64,000 nt of DNA, taken from assembly GCF_004962245.1 (NCBI RefSeq), contig NZ_SUHQ01000006.1, positions 124,001-188,000 of the forward strand, read 5' to 3'. The position numbers were made by a program, and so were the translations under genes. Of the stretch, positions 1 to 7,370 are shown one piece after another. Numbering within the stretch: position 1 is the first letter of the stretch; the number at the start of each line of letters is the position of its first letter. The stretch is from Mesorhizobium sp. (lineage in GTDB: Bacteria > Pseudomonadota > Alphaproteobacteria > Rhizobiales > Rhizobiaceae). The notes beneath the pieces are model-generated. The model searched no databases, had not been told where the DNA came from, and saw only the letters and a list, made by a program, of their open reading frames with translations.

Positions 1-2
1 CG

Positions 3-641
3 GCGCTGAACGATCGCTATCCGTTCAGCCCCGAAAGCGCGGTCGACGTCAATGTCCGCGATTTCGCCCGGCTGTTCGGGCCGGCCGGGATGATCGACGC
101 CTTCATCAACGACCACCTGATCAGCTATGTCGACACAGCCAGCCAGCCATGGAAATGGCGCGCTGACTTTGGCCTGGACCCGGCGGCTCTGGCGGCATTC
201 GAACAGGCGAGGCGCATCCGAGACGATCTCTTTCCAGGCGGCACAGGCCCGGTGATGAGCTTCACGCTCGAACCCAAGGACCTGTCGCCCAACGTCACGC
301 GCGTGACGCTCAATCTCGACGGCCAGAACCTCGTCTACTACAACAACGCAACGCGGCCGCAGCCGATGACCTGGCCCGGCAAGGACGGCACCGGCGTCAT
401 CTCGCTCGCCTTCCAGCCGATCGACGGCTCGCCCGAAATCATGCTCAACGAAACCGGCAGCTGGGCGTGGCTGAGGATGCTGCGCAGTGGCCGCTTCACC
501 GGCACCTCGCTGACGGATGTCTACAGCCTGCGACTGGGCACGAAAGGCATGTACGCCGATTTCCAACTTAAGGCGGCAAGCGTCGAGAACCCCTACAACC
601 TGGAGATGTTCAAGAAATTCTCATGTCCACCGCAGATATGA
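3..641 (+). CDS. tssM: TssM (IcmF/ImpL) C-terminal part, cut by window edge
   Basis: This is the last 212 codons of a type VI secretion inner-membrane complex protein; the 5' end lies outside the window and the frame is open from base 3. The visible part is the periplasmic C-terminal domain of the IcmF family: it has the conserved RYPF, a DFARLFGP segment and a WKWR stretch, then a beta-rich tail ending in FSCPPQI. The complete TssM at 12910-16473 has the same landmarks (RYPF, DFAKLF, WSWK, EFSCPKAF), so this is a divergent paralogue and not a copy of that gene. TssM normally spans the inner membrane and bridges TssL to the outer-membrane TssJ. The stop overlaps the tagF start by 19 nt, so the two are translationally coupled. 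Confidence 0.9.
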   Translation, partial: ALNDRYPFSPESAVDVNVRDFARLFGPAGMIDAFINDHLISYVDTASQPWKWRADFGLDPAALAAFEQARRIRDDLFPGGTGPVMSFTLEPKDLSPNVTRVTLNLDGQNLVYYNNATRPQPMTWPGKDGTGVISLAFQPIDGSPEIMLNETGSWAWLRMLRSGRFTGTSLTDVYSLRLGTKGMYADFQLKAASVENPYNLEMFKKFSCPPQI

Positions 642-1165
642 TCCTGCCCGGCTTTTACGGCAAAATGCCCGCCACCGGCGATTTCGTCACGCGGCGACTG
701 CCGGGGGATTTTGTCCGCGTCTGGGACCGCTGGCTGGCGCAGCATCTCGTGCCGCTGATCGGCTCGGAGGCCTGGCCGCGCGATATGGCGCTACGCTTCC
801 TGGCGGGTCCGGCGGCTTTCGGCGCATCGGCAGGTATTGTTCTGCAGAGCGCCGACAGGGTCGGCAGGCAGTTTCCGCTGAGTGTCGTCGCGCAGCTTCC
901 TGACGCTTCCGTTCAGCTAGCTCGCGCCGATGCGTGGTTTTCCAGGATCGAAGAGGCTGCCATCGCAGCCCAACACGGCGAGCTGACGCCTGACGAACTG
1001 GATACCGCTTTGGCCGCACTGCCGGTGCCGCCGGTCGAGCAGGACGGAGACATTATCGACGACATGGTGATGTGGACTGCCCGCTCCGACATTTTCGACA
1101 TCGATCCGCAGGCGCCGCAAAAAACGGTTGAACAGATCTTTGCAGCCAGTTGGGAGACCAGCTGA
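623..1165 (+). CDS. tagF: TagF (ImpM) type VI secretion-associated protein
   Basis: The 180-residue product matches the TagF/ImpM family (DUF2094): it begins with the typical PGFYGKMPATGDFVTRRLP segment, followed by an FVRVWDRWL stretch and a central G.V..SADRVGRQFPL segment. In Pseudomonas and Agrobacterium, TagF is a cytoplasmic post-translational repressor of T6SS assembly, acting with or alongside the PpkA/PppA phosphorylation pathway. In some species it is fused to the PppA phosphatase; here it stands alone and pppA lies 15 kb away. The ATG at 623 overlaps the end of the upstream tssM by 19 nt. A 120-nt gap without a recognisable gene separates it from the DUF2169 gene. Confidence 0.92.
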   Translation: MSTADMILPGFYGKMPATGDFVTRRLPGDFVRVWDRWLAQHLVPLIGSEAWPRDMALRFLAGPAAFGASAGIVLQSADRVGRQFPLSVVAQLPDASVQLARADAWFSRIEEAAIAAQHGELTPDELDTALAALPVPPVEQDGDIIDDMVMWTARSDIFDIDPQAPQKTVEQIFAASWETS

Positions 1166-1285
1166 TGCATGCGAATTTGACGACATCTAATAGCTGGTAC
1201 GGACACGGATGCCGCGTCGGCAGGTTATTTCCAAGACAGTTGAAGGCTCGCCGTTTCACCATCACGTAAGGATGCGTGGTTCCAG

Positions 1286-2344
1286 ATGTGGATACTGTCC
1301 AACGAGACGCCATTTGCCGCCCAAGAAAGCTGGACGCGTGATGAGCACGGACATGAGGTCTGGCTGATCGCGATCAAAGCGTCGTTCGAGATTGATCCCG
1401 ACGGCAAACAGCGGCTCCTGAAGGACCAGACGCCGGTGAACCTGGCGCCCGTATACGGATCGGACCCGAATGAGCTTCTCGACGAGACGGACCTCAACCT
1501 GGAGAAAAAGCACACCGACATTCTGGTCGAAGGACACGTCTATGCGCCTGGCGGCAGTCCCAACATCGAGAGCGCTGCGCGCATAAAAGTCGGCGACGTC
1601 GACAAGACCATCAAGGTAATGGGCGACCGCGTGTTCATGCCGGGCCCGGTGTCGGTCAGGATGAGCCGGGCGGAACCATTCAAGAAGATGCCGATCAGCT
1701 GGCGCCGGACCTACGGTGGCACGGATATGGAAGCATCGACGCCGAACTGGGACCAGCGCAATCCGGTCGGTACGGGCTTTACAGTCGATCCGCAGCGGCT
1801 GATTGGCAAAATCGCGCCTAACCTCGAGTATCCAGATGCGCCCTATCGCGACCACAGAAGCGGCAAGCCGGCCGGATTCGGTCCGGTGGCACGGCACTGG
1901 CAGCCGCGGATGAAATATGCCGGAACCTATGGCGAGGAATGGGAGAAGACGCGCGACCCGCTTTTGCCCCGAGATTTCAGCCGCATGTATTACCAGTGCG
2001 CTCCAGAGGATCAACAGACCAAGACACCGCTGATCGGCTATGAAGATGTTCGGCTTGGCAATTTCACCGCGGATGGCTTCCTGCAGTTTCTCCTGCCTCG
2101 CATCACCTTCGACATGACCACCGAATTTTACAACCGCCCGGATCGCAAGAACGGCGAAGCCACCATCCATACGCTGCGTATCAAGCCCGATCTCAGGCAG
2201 TTCTCGATCACGTGGATGTCGACCCTGGCAGTGCCTTACGACGAGGAGCGCCTGAAGATGACGAACCTTAGCGTCCGCGAGCGTACCGGCATTTCACCAA
2301 CAATCGCGGCGACCGGCGTCTGGCTGGCGGACGAAGACGAATGA
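1286..2344 (+). CDS. DUF2169 family T6SS effector adaptor
   Basis: The 352-residue protein begins MWILSNETPFAAQESWTRDE and continues with W.IAIKASFEI, the usual opening of DUF2169 proteins. Members of this family act in the cytoplasm as adaptors that help load PAAR- or DUF4150-type effectors onto the VgrG spike. The context supports this role: the next genes encode a ketosynthase-like protein and a DUF4150 protein with a toxin-like tail. The stop overlaps the next start in an ATGATG arrangement (2341-2346). There is no signal peptide or membrane segment. An AAGGA about 13 nt upstream is only a weak ribosome site, but no better start is visible. Confidence 0.88.
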   Translation: MWILSNETPFAAQESWTRDEHGHEVWLIAIKASFEIDPDGKQRLLKDQTPVNLAPVYGSDPNELLDETDLNLEKKHTDILVEGHVYAPGGSPNIESAARIKVGDVDKTIKVMGDRVFMPGPVSVRMSRAEPFKKMPISWRRTYGGTDMEASTPNWDQRNPVGTGFTVDPQRLIGKIAPNLEYPDAPYRDHRSGKPAGFGPVARHWQPRMKYAGTYGEEWEKTRDPLLPRDFSRMYYQCAPEDQQTKTPLIGYEDVRLGNFTADGFLQFLLPRITFDMTTEFYNRPDRKNGEATIHTLRIKPDLRQFSITWMSTLAVPYDEERLKMTNLSVRERTGISPTIAATGVWLADEDE

Positions 2345-3399
2345 TGGCCAAGGCAGACACGATTGTTGTCGTCGGTGTGGGCGCGCGTACGCCGCTGGGT
2401 TTCGACGCGGCCTCGAGTGCCGCGGCGGTTCGCGCCGGAATCTCCGCCATTCAGGACCATCCCTACATGATCGATCGGTTCGGCGAGCGGATGAAGGTGA
2501 CCCGCGATATCGGCATCGATGTCGATCTGCGCGGGGTCGACCGGGCCGTCGACATTGCAGCATCGCCGGCGCTCGACGCGCTACGGCCCTTTTTGGAGTC
2601 GGGCGCCACCGCTGCGGTAACGCTCATCCTGTCCACCGGCGAGCCTCGACCCGGCCAGCCGGATGGTTTCGCCGCCCAGGTCGATTCGCGGCTGCGCAAA
2701 CACCTGGGGGAGCATATCGTCCTGGAAGGCGGCGGCTCGACCGCGGGCGGCCATGCCGGGGGCCTCCTTGCGATCTATCACGCTTGCAAATCGCTGCGTG
2801 ACGGCAGGGCCAAATTCTGTCTTGCCGGCGGCGTCGACACCTATCTCGAGCCGGAAACGCTGGAATGGCTCGACGAAAACGAGCAGCTTCATTCGGACAC
2901 CACGACATATGGTTTCTGCCCGGGTGAAGCGGCGGGGTTTGCCTTGCTAACAACGCTTGGCGTGGCGCGCGCCCACGGGCTTCGTCCACTGTTGGAAATC
3001 GTCGGCACTTCGATTGCGAGCGAGGAAAACAGAATCAAGACGGAGACTGTCGTGCTGGGCGAAGGCCTGGGCGCGGCCTTCCGCTTTCTTTTCCAGGACG
3101 CGCCTATCGACAAGGTCGATCGCATCATCTGCGACATGAACGGCGAGCGCTATCGCGGCAACGAGTATGGGTTCGCGGTCATCCGCAATCCCAGCCGCTT
3201 CAAGGATGCTGCCGATTTCGAGACCCCTGCCGATTGCTGGGGCGATGTCGGCGCGGCGTCGGGTCTTCTCTTCGTCAGCCTGATCACAGAAGCGGAAGCG
3301 CGCGGTTACCAGCCTGGCCCGCTATCGCTGATCTGGGCAAGCTCCGAAAACGGCGCACGGGCGGGCGTATTGCTCGGCGGCCCGAGAAAGGCCGGCTGA
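2341..3399 (+). CDS. Ketosynthase/thiolase-like protein of the T6SS effector cassette, catalytic residues missing
   Basis: The 352 residues follow the beta-ketoacyl synthase fold from end to end: an opening VVGVGARTPLG, a nucleophile-elbow-like region STAGGHAGGLLAI at 133-145, CPGEAAGFALL at 193-203 and GDVGAASG at 301-308. The catalytic set is not there. The Cys expected in the TACxxG elbow aligns with His138 or a glycine; the first catalytic His motif (HGTGT) is replaced by DMNGERYRGNEYG at 265-277; the second (GHxxGAAG) reads GDVGAASG. The protein is also shorter than FabF-type enzymes (about 410). I infer a non-enzymatic binding or chaperone role in effector loading. Proteins of this type sit between DUF2169 and DUF4150 genes in other T6SS loci. 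It overlaps both neighbours by a few bases. Confidence 0.75.
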   Translation: MMAKADTIVVVGVGARTPLGFDAASSAAAVRAGISAIQDHPYMIDRFGERMKVTRDIGIDVDLRGVDRAVDIAASPALDALRPFLESGATAAVTLILSTGEPRPGQPDGFAAQVDSRLRKHLGEHIVLEGGGSTAGGHAGGLLAIYHACKSLRDGRAKFCLAGGVDTYLEPETLEWLDENEQLHSDTTTYGFCPGEAAGFALLTTLGVARAHGLRPLLEIVGTSIASEENRIKTETVVLGEGLGAAFRFLFQDAPIDKVDRIICDMNGERYRGNEYGFAVIRNPSRFKDAADFETPADCWGDVGAASGLLFVSLITEAEARGYQPGPLSLIWASSENGARAGVLLGGPRKAG

Positions 3400-4367
3400 T
3401 GACCACTCATATCGTCGTCAACAATCTGGGCCTGACCTACAAGGGCACGATCGGCCTTTCGATCGCTACTATTCCCGACGTCTGCAAGACCCCGAGTCCG
3501 GGCGGCCCGATCCCCTTGCCCTACCCCAATATCGCCAACCAGAGCACGCTCAAGGATGGCACCACGACGGTCTTTGCCAAGGGCGGCAAGATGATCGCTA
3601 TCAAGGGCTCGCAGTATGGAATGAGTTCAGGCGACGAGCCGGGTACGGTCGGCGGCGTCAAGTCGAATGTCTTCAAGAAGGCGACCGACTGGATCACCTA
3701 TTCCTTCGATGTCAAAATGGATGGCAAGAACACATGCCGTCACACCGACAAGAAGTTCCACAACGACAAGAACACGGTGAACCTAGCCGGAGATGTCGAC
3801 CCGCTTAAAGCAACCGATTGCTTCATGCTGAACATCCGCTGCGACAAGAAAATGAAGAAGCGCGGCAAGAAAAAATGGACGCCGTGCATGTGCAAACAAC
3901 TTTGCGCAAAGGTGGCGTCTCTTGACCGTGCACGGCTAAACCGCGGTGTAAGCACCCCCAAGGGAAAATCCCTGCGCAGGGTAGACTATAGCCAATCCGA
4001 TTATGATTCGTACAAGGCGACGTATACTGAGCGCTTTACCGCGCGTGCCGCCGACAAGAAAAACAAAATGGAAAGTCAATTCGCGCACCCATGCGCGGCC
4101 GAGGAATGGAACGCGATGGACCCCAGGCCCGCAAACCCGACAGAAGGCGGGTCAAGCGCTCCATTCAATGCCGATCATCTGCATGATGCGGCCCTGGGCG
4201 GCCCGCTCGCCAGCATGCGCAACTTCAAGATGCTGAATACGCGGGTGAACACGACGATTGGAGCCGCCATGGGCAGGTACAACCGCGATAACTCCGGCGA
4301 CCATGATGGCTTGCCGATACGCGCGCATCCGAGTTGCAAGTGTCCGGACGGCCCCCCGGATGCATGA
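3399..4367 (+). CDS. DUF4150 (PAAR-like) T6SS spike-tip protein with C-terminal HNH-like nuclease toxin
   Basis: The start chosen is the ATG at 3399, which overlaps the upstream stop (TGATG) and gives 322 residues. Residues 1-130 are a DUF4150 PAAR-like domain (VCKTPSPGGPIPLPYPNIA, later VGGVKSNVFKKATDWITYS), which caps VgrG. Residues 140-175 are basic and Cys-rich (CDKK, CMCKQLC). The tail carries NADHLHDAALGG at 257-268 and MLNTRVNTTIG at 278-288, the arrangement (DH, then LGG, then N..VN..IG) found in HNH/endonuclease-VII-like polymorphic toxins. A DNA-cutting toxin is therefore likely but not proven. Two immunity-type genes follow directly. By eye the 3' half is less GC-rich than its neighbours, which fits exchange of the toxin module. 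Confidence 0.8.
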   Translation: MTTHIVVNNLGLTYKGTIGLSIATIPDVCKTPSPGGPIPLPYPNIANQSTLKDGTTTVFAKGGKMIAIKGSQYGMSSGDEPGTVGGVKSNVFKKATDWITYSFDVKMDGKNTCRHTDKKFHNDKNTVNLAGDVDPLKATDCFMLNIRCDKKMKKRGKKKWTPCMCKQLCAKVASLDRARLNRGVSTPKGKSLRRVDYSQSDYDSYKATYTERFTARAADKKNKMESQFAHPCAAEEWNAMDPRPANPTEGGSSAPFNADHLHDAALGGPLASMRNFKMLNTRVNTTIGAAMGRYNRDNSGDHDGLPIRAHPSCKCPDGPPDA

Positions 4368-4388
4368 TCTCTAGTGAGGAGAAACTCC

Positions 4389-4904
4389 ATGTCCAATGAT
4401 GAGACCGTACTTTCGCTCGTAAAACAGATAGCCGAGCGAGCCATTGAACATCGATCTTTTTTCAGGATCAAGCGAGAGCCTGTGTTCAGGCCGGGGGCGG
4501 ACGAACAGGATATCAACAAGCTGAAAAAGCTTTGGCGTCACCCTCTCCCGGATGATTACCTGAACCTGTTGCGGACGCATGACGGTATCGACAATTTCGA
4601 TGCACCGAATGTTTTCTTGCTGTCTACCAAACACATTCTCGACAACCCCGAAATGGACGAGCTTTTTGTCGACGCGGAGATGTTCAGTGAGGGTGAGATT
4701 TTTATTTTCTGCCAGGCCGACAACGATGCTCATTCCGTCGCCTTCAGGGCCAGCAGGAAAGGTAAAATCGATGTTGTCGACATCGATTCCGGCGGCATCC
4801 GCCAGGAGCACCAGGACTTCGTGGCCTATCTCGAGTCGCGAAAGGCCGAACTCGAGAAGGACATTGCGCGCCACAAGGCAGACCGAAAAGGTCTGACGCG
4901 ATGA
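4389..4904 (+). CDS. SUKH (SMI1/KNR4) family immunity protein
   Basis: The 171-residue product has the SUKH pattern: a PLPDDYLNLLRTHDGI segment after an amphipathic helix, then FIFCQADNDAHSVAFRA and VVDIDSGGIRQE. SUKH proteins are the largest class of immunity proteins paired with polymorphic nuclease toxins, which matches the HNH-like tail of the preceding gene 21 nt upstream. The ATG at 4389 is preferred over the in-frame GTG at 4374 because GAGGAG at 4376-4381 stands 7 nt before it. It has no signal peptide, so it would act in the cytoplasm, as expected for protection from a nuclease. The stop overlaps the DUF3396 start (ATGA). Confidence 0.82.
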   Translation: MSNDETVLSLVKQIAERAIEHRSFFRIKREPVFRPGADEQDINKLKKLWRHPLPDDYLNLLRTHDGIDNFDAPNVFLLSTKHILDNPEMDELFVDAEMFSEGEIFIFCQADNDAHSVAFRASRKGKIDVVDIDSGGIRQEHQDFVAYLESRKAELEKDIARHKADRKGLTR

Positions 4905-5803
4905 GCCCAAGCCTGCGATCGTCGAACACTTTCTTCAAGGTCGAAACGCGTTTCGGCGAGAAAATTCCACGCTGGGAACTCAAGCTGGTTTTCATTCTCT
5001 ATTTCAGTCGCGCGATTGAAATCGTCTACGTCAGGCGCATCTACGATCTATACATGTCGCGCTTCGGCAAAAGAATGCGCAGATACTTGGCGACATGGTC
5101 GGACTCGTTCATCGAAGAATTCAATGAGGACGCGCATCGCAGATTTCTGGAGGAATATATCCCGGATTTGTACAGGACGCTGGAGTGGGGCTACGCCTTC
5201 GATGACGACAAATCGCTCGGCGCATTTCTGTTTGTCTTCCACAGCTACAAACCGGTAAGCGAGCCCAACAAGTCGAGCTTCTGTCGCTTCGAATTCCCGC
5301 ACGACTGCGATCAGGACGAAATCCAGGCCTTTGTGCTGGAGGTCGCGGCCATGGCTCCCTTCACAAGCGGAACGTGCGGGTATGTGCTTCAGCCTTGGCC
5401 TGACGATGTCGAAGCGTTCGACCATATGTATTCCGTATGCCAGAGGTATTGGGGCGTGGAGGCCTGGAACCAGGACGTAACGGTCAACTGGCTCGCCAAC
5501 CGCTTCAAATGCATATCCTGGCTTACGCTCCTGGGCACCTCGATCCTGCAGGAATTTCCCGACCTGCACCCGGCAGCGAGCCGGGCCGCGCATGCCTATC
5601 GGGAACTTCCGACAGGCGCGATGTATCAAACCCGGCCTCGTGCGGCACTCATCGATCTCAACCGACGTGAGGATTTTCGGCCTGAGGCAAGGCTCGCCAG
5701 AGCGCTACTGCCGGCACAGATCGTGAAACACGGCTCCTTTGGCGGGAACCGGTGGACCGATGAGAATTCGGTGCAATGGCTACACAGATTTACGCCTGAC
5801 TAG
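4901..5803 (+). CDS. DUF3396 type VI immunity family protein
   Basis: The 300-residue protein resembles the type VI immunity family (DUF3396/PF11876). It has a W.Y.FDDD segment, a TSGTCGYVLQPWP segment, and the characteristic ISWLTLLG block near residue 205 followed by a TRPRAALIDLNRR stretch. Some members are known to protect against T6SS effectors. It is translationally coupled to the SUKH gene (ATGA at 4901-4904), so the effector is followed by two unrelated immunity proteins. The second may guard against another toxin, such as a past occupant of the effector slot. No signal peptide is visible. It is the last rightward gene before the convergent TIGR02270 gene, 41 nt away. Confidence 0.72.
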   Translation: MSPSLRSSNTFFKVETRFGEKIPRWELKLVFILYFSRAIEIVYVRRIYDLYMSRFGKRMRRYLATWSDSFIEEFNEDAHRRFLEEYIPDLYRTLEWGYAFDDDKSLGAFLFVFHSYKPVSEPNKSSFCRFEFPHDCDQDEIQAFVLEVAAMAPFTSGTCGYVLQPWPDDVEAFDHMYSVCQRYWGVEAWNQDVTVNWLANRFKCISWLTLLGTSILQEFPDLHPAASRAAHAYRELPTGAMYQTRPRAALIDLNRREDFRPEARLARALLPAQIVKHGSFGGNRWTDENSVQWLHRFTPD

Positions 5804-5844
5804 CCTCCTGCCCTTGGCAGCATCGATTTGGCGGGCAGTTCTTA

Positions 5845-6933
5845 TCAGGACGTCGCCAGCCAGCCGCCGGCGTTGCCCCATGCCTTCACCTTGTCGGCGA
5901 ACGGCACTTTCGCGACCTCATCCCCGAAGTGATCCTCAAAATCCTGGCCAACCTGGCTCGGCTCGGTTGTGAACAGGTCGGCCTCGCGCGCCTCCGGAAA
6001 CAGTTCCAGCAGCGCGCTGCCGGCCGCAGCCGCAAGTGCCGGATTGCGCATCTGATGGATCAGCCAGTGCAGGAGGGTACGGTCGCCCAGCATTCCGGCG
6101 CCGCGCACCGCCAAGGGCGCGGTTTCAGGCGATTTGAGTAAACCCCCCATCCAGGCGCGCACGTCCTTATCGGGCGCAGCCCTGACCGCCGCGCGCAGAG
6201 CCGTCATTGCGTCGGGACCGCCGGCGACCGCCACCTTCCGCAGCTCGGGAATGGCCAGATCGCCAGAACCGAGTTCAGCCAACGCCCAGGCGGCCCAGAA
6301 CCTTGGTTGGTCTTCGCCATCCTCCAGCGCCGCCCGCAATTCCTTAGCAAGATCAGCTCGCCTCAGCTTTCCAGCGAGGCGCAGGCTGACGGCGCGAACG
6401 CGCGCATCCCGATCGCGGACAAGTCGCGCCAGCATCTGCTTCGGATCGACGCCATGCTCGAGGCAAGCCGATACGCCTAGAAATCGCTTGAACGCGTCCT
6501 GCGCGCCGATCCAGTCCCGCACTTCCGCGGCGATCGTTCCGGGCTTGTGCCATGCCAGCGCGCCGACCAATCCACGTGCGTTGTCCTCGCTTTGGCGACC
6601 GAGTTCGACAACCTTGGATACATGGAGGCCGTCATTCTGCTCGATCGCCATCCATGCATAGAGGAACAGTTCGCCCTTTTCGGGGAAGTCCTCATGTGCT
6701 GCGACGACGAACGGCCAGGCGGCCGGTCCGGCGATACGCAAACCATCGAGGTTGGCTTCCAGCCGCCTGTCGACCCCAGCGACCACATGAAGGTCAGGGG
6801 GATCGTCCATCATCAACGTGTCGCGCTGTGCCCAGAAGAACGCCGCCTGCTCGACATGCTGCCTGACGACATCCGGGACTATTGGCCGTTCCGGTGCGCC
6901 TTTCGATTTTTGATTTCGGGTTGCGGCCGACAT
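5845..6933 (-). CDS. TIGR02270 family T6SS-associated HEAT-repeat protein
   Basis: The chosen start at 6933 gives 362 residues beginning MSAATRNQK; it overlaps the stop of the DUF6484 gene by one base (TGATG), and the open frame upstream of it only antisenses DUF6484. The protein matches the TIGR02270 family of T6SS loci: an AAFFWAQRD opening, an ANLDGLRIAGPAAW block, then alpha-helical HEAT-like repeats in the second half (for example RDRDARVRAVSLRLAGKL and PRFWAAWALAELGSG). Its role is not established. Its position in a vgrG operon suggests it helps with VgrG or effector handling. It converges on the immunity genes. Confidence 0.78.
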   Translation of the reverse strand: MSAATRNQKSKGAPERPIVPDVVRQHVEQAAFFWAQRDTLMMDDPPDLHVVAGVDRRLEANLDGLRIAGPAAWPFVVAAHEDFPEKGELFLYAWMAIEQNDGLHVSKVVELGRQSEDNARGLVGALAWHKPGTIAAEVRDWIGAQDAFKRFLGVSACLEHGVDPKQMLARLVRDRDARVRAVSLRLAGKLRRADLAKELRAALEDGEDQPRFWAAWALAELGSGDLAIPELRKVAVAGGPDAMTALRAAVRAAPDKDVRAWMGGLLKSPETAPLAVRGAGMLGDRTLLHWLIHQMRNPALAAAAGSALLELFPEAREADLFTTEPSQVGQDFEDHFGDEVAKVPFADKVKAWGNAGGWLATS

Positions 6934-7361
6934 CAGTTGAGATCGATCGAGCCGCCACGGATACGATTGGCGGCGCTCGCCTGGCTGGTGACAAAGGTGC
7001 CACGAATGGTGATGCGGCCGTCTTTTTCCATGAGGATCGTTGCCTTGCCGCAGCGCAGTTCGATGCGCTCTTCGCCGATGATGCGAACGCACTCGCCGTC
7101 GCGCACGAGGTGCGGGGCGGCGGTCTTGCGCGCCGGCTCGACGATACGGCCGACGATCAGAGGCCTCATGGCGTCGCCCTCTTGAAACAGCAAAGCCACT
7201 TCGGAGCCGATCATATCGGATGTCAGTTCGGTCAGGCTGCGAGCCGGCAAGGCTGTCTCTTCCGGGTTGCCGGGAAATACCACCAGTGGCGATGCGTCGT
7301 CGTCGAAACCGAGAAAAATGCCGATCACCACACCGTCAATGCGTTCGCGAACGTCGCCCAT
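6933..7361 (-). CDS. DUF6484 domain protein of the vgrG operon
   Basis: The 142-residue protein contains the compact beta-rich pattern of DUF6484: G.VIGIF.GFDDDASPLV, then a GSEVALLFQEGD..RPLIVGRI segment. The remainder (CGKATILMEKDGRITIRGTF) closely resembles the VgrG spike stem (CGSAKIMMKKDGTIGIEG) encoded just upstream, so it may pack on or extend the spike. It starts 9 nt after the vgrG stop and its own stop overlaps the next start, so the three genes form one transcript. The biochemical function is unknown. Confidence 0.7.
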   Translation of the reverse strand: MGDVRERIDGVVIGIFLGFDDDASPLVVFPGNPEETALPARSLTELTSDMIGSEVALLFQEGDAMRPLIVGRIVEPARKTAAPHLVRDGECVRIIGEERIELRCGKATILMEKDGRITIRGTFVTSQASAANRIRGGSIDLN

Positions 7362-7370
7362 CGCTGCACC

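Noticed and set aside
1185..1240. Possible sigma-54 promoter before the DUF2169 gene (TGGTACGG...GATGC)
   Set aside because: The distance between the GG and GC elements is 13 nt instead of the required 10.
2341..3399. A fatty-acid or polyketide synthase gene
   Set aside because: The catalytic residues are absent and no acyl carrier, reductase or transferase gene is nearby; the neighbours are T6SS effector genes.
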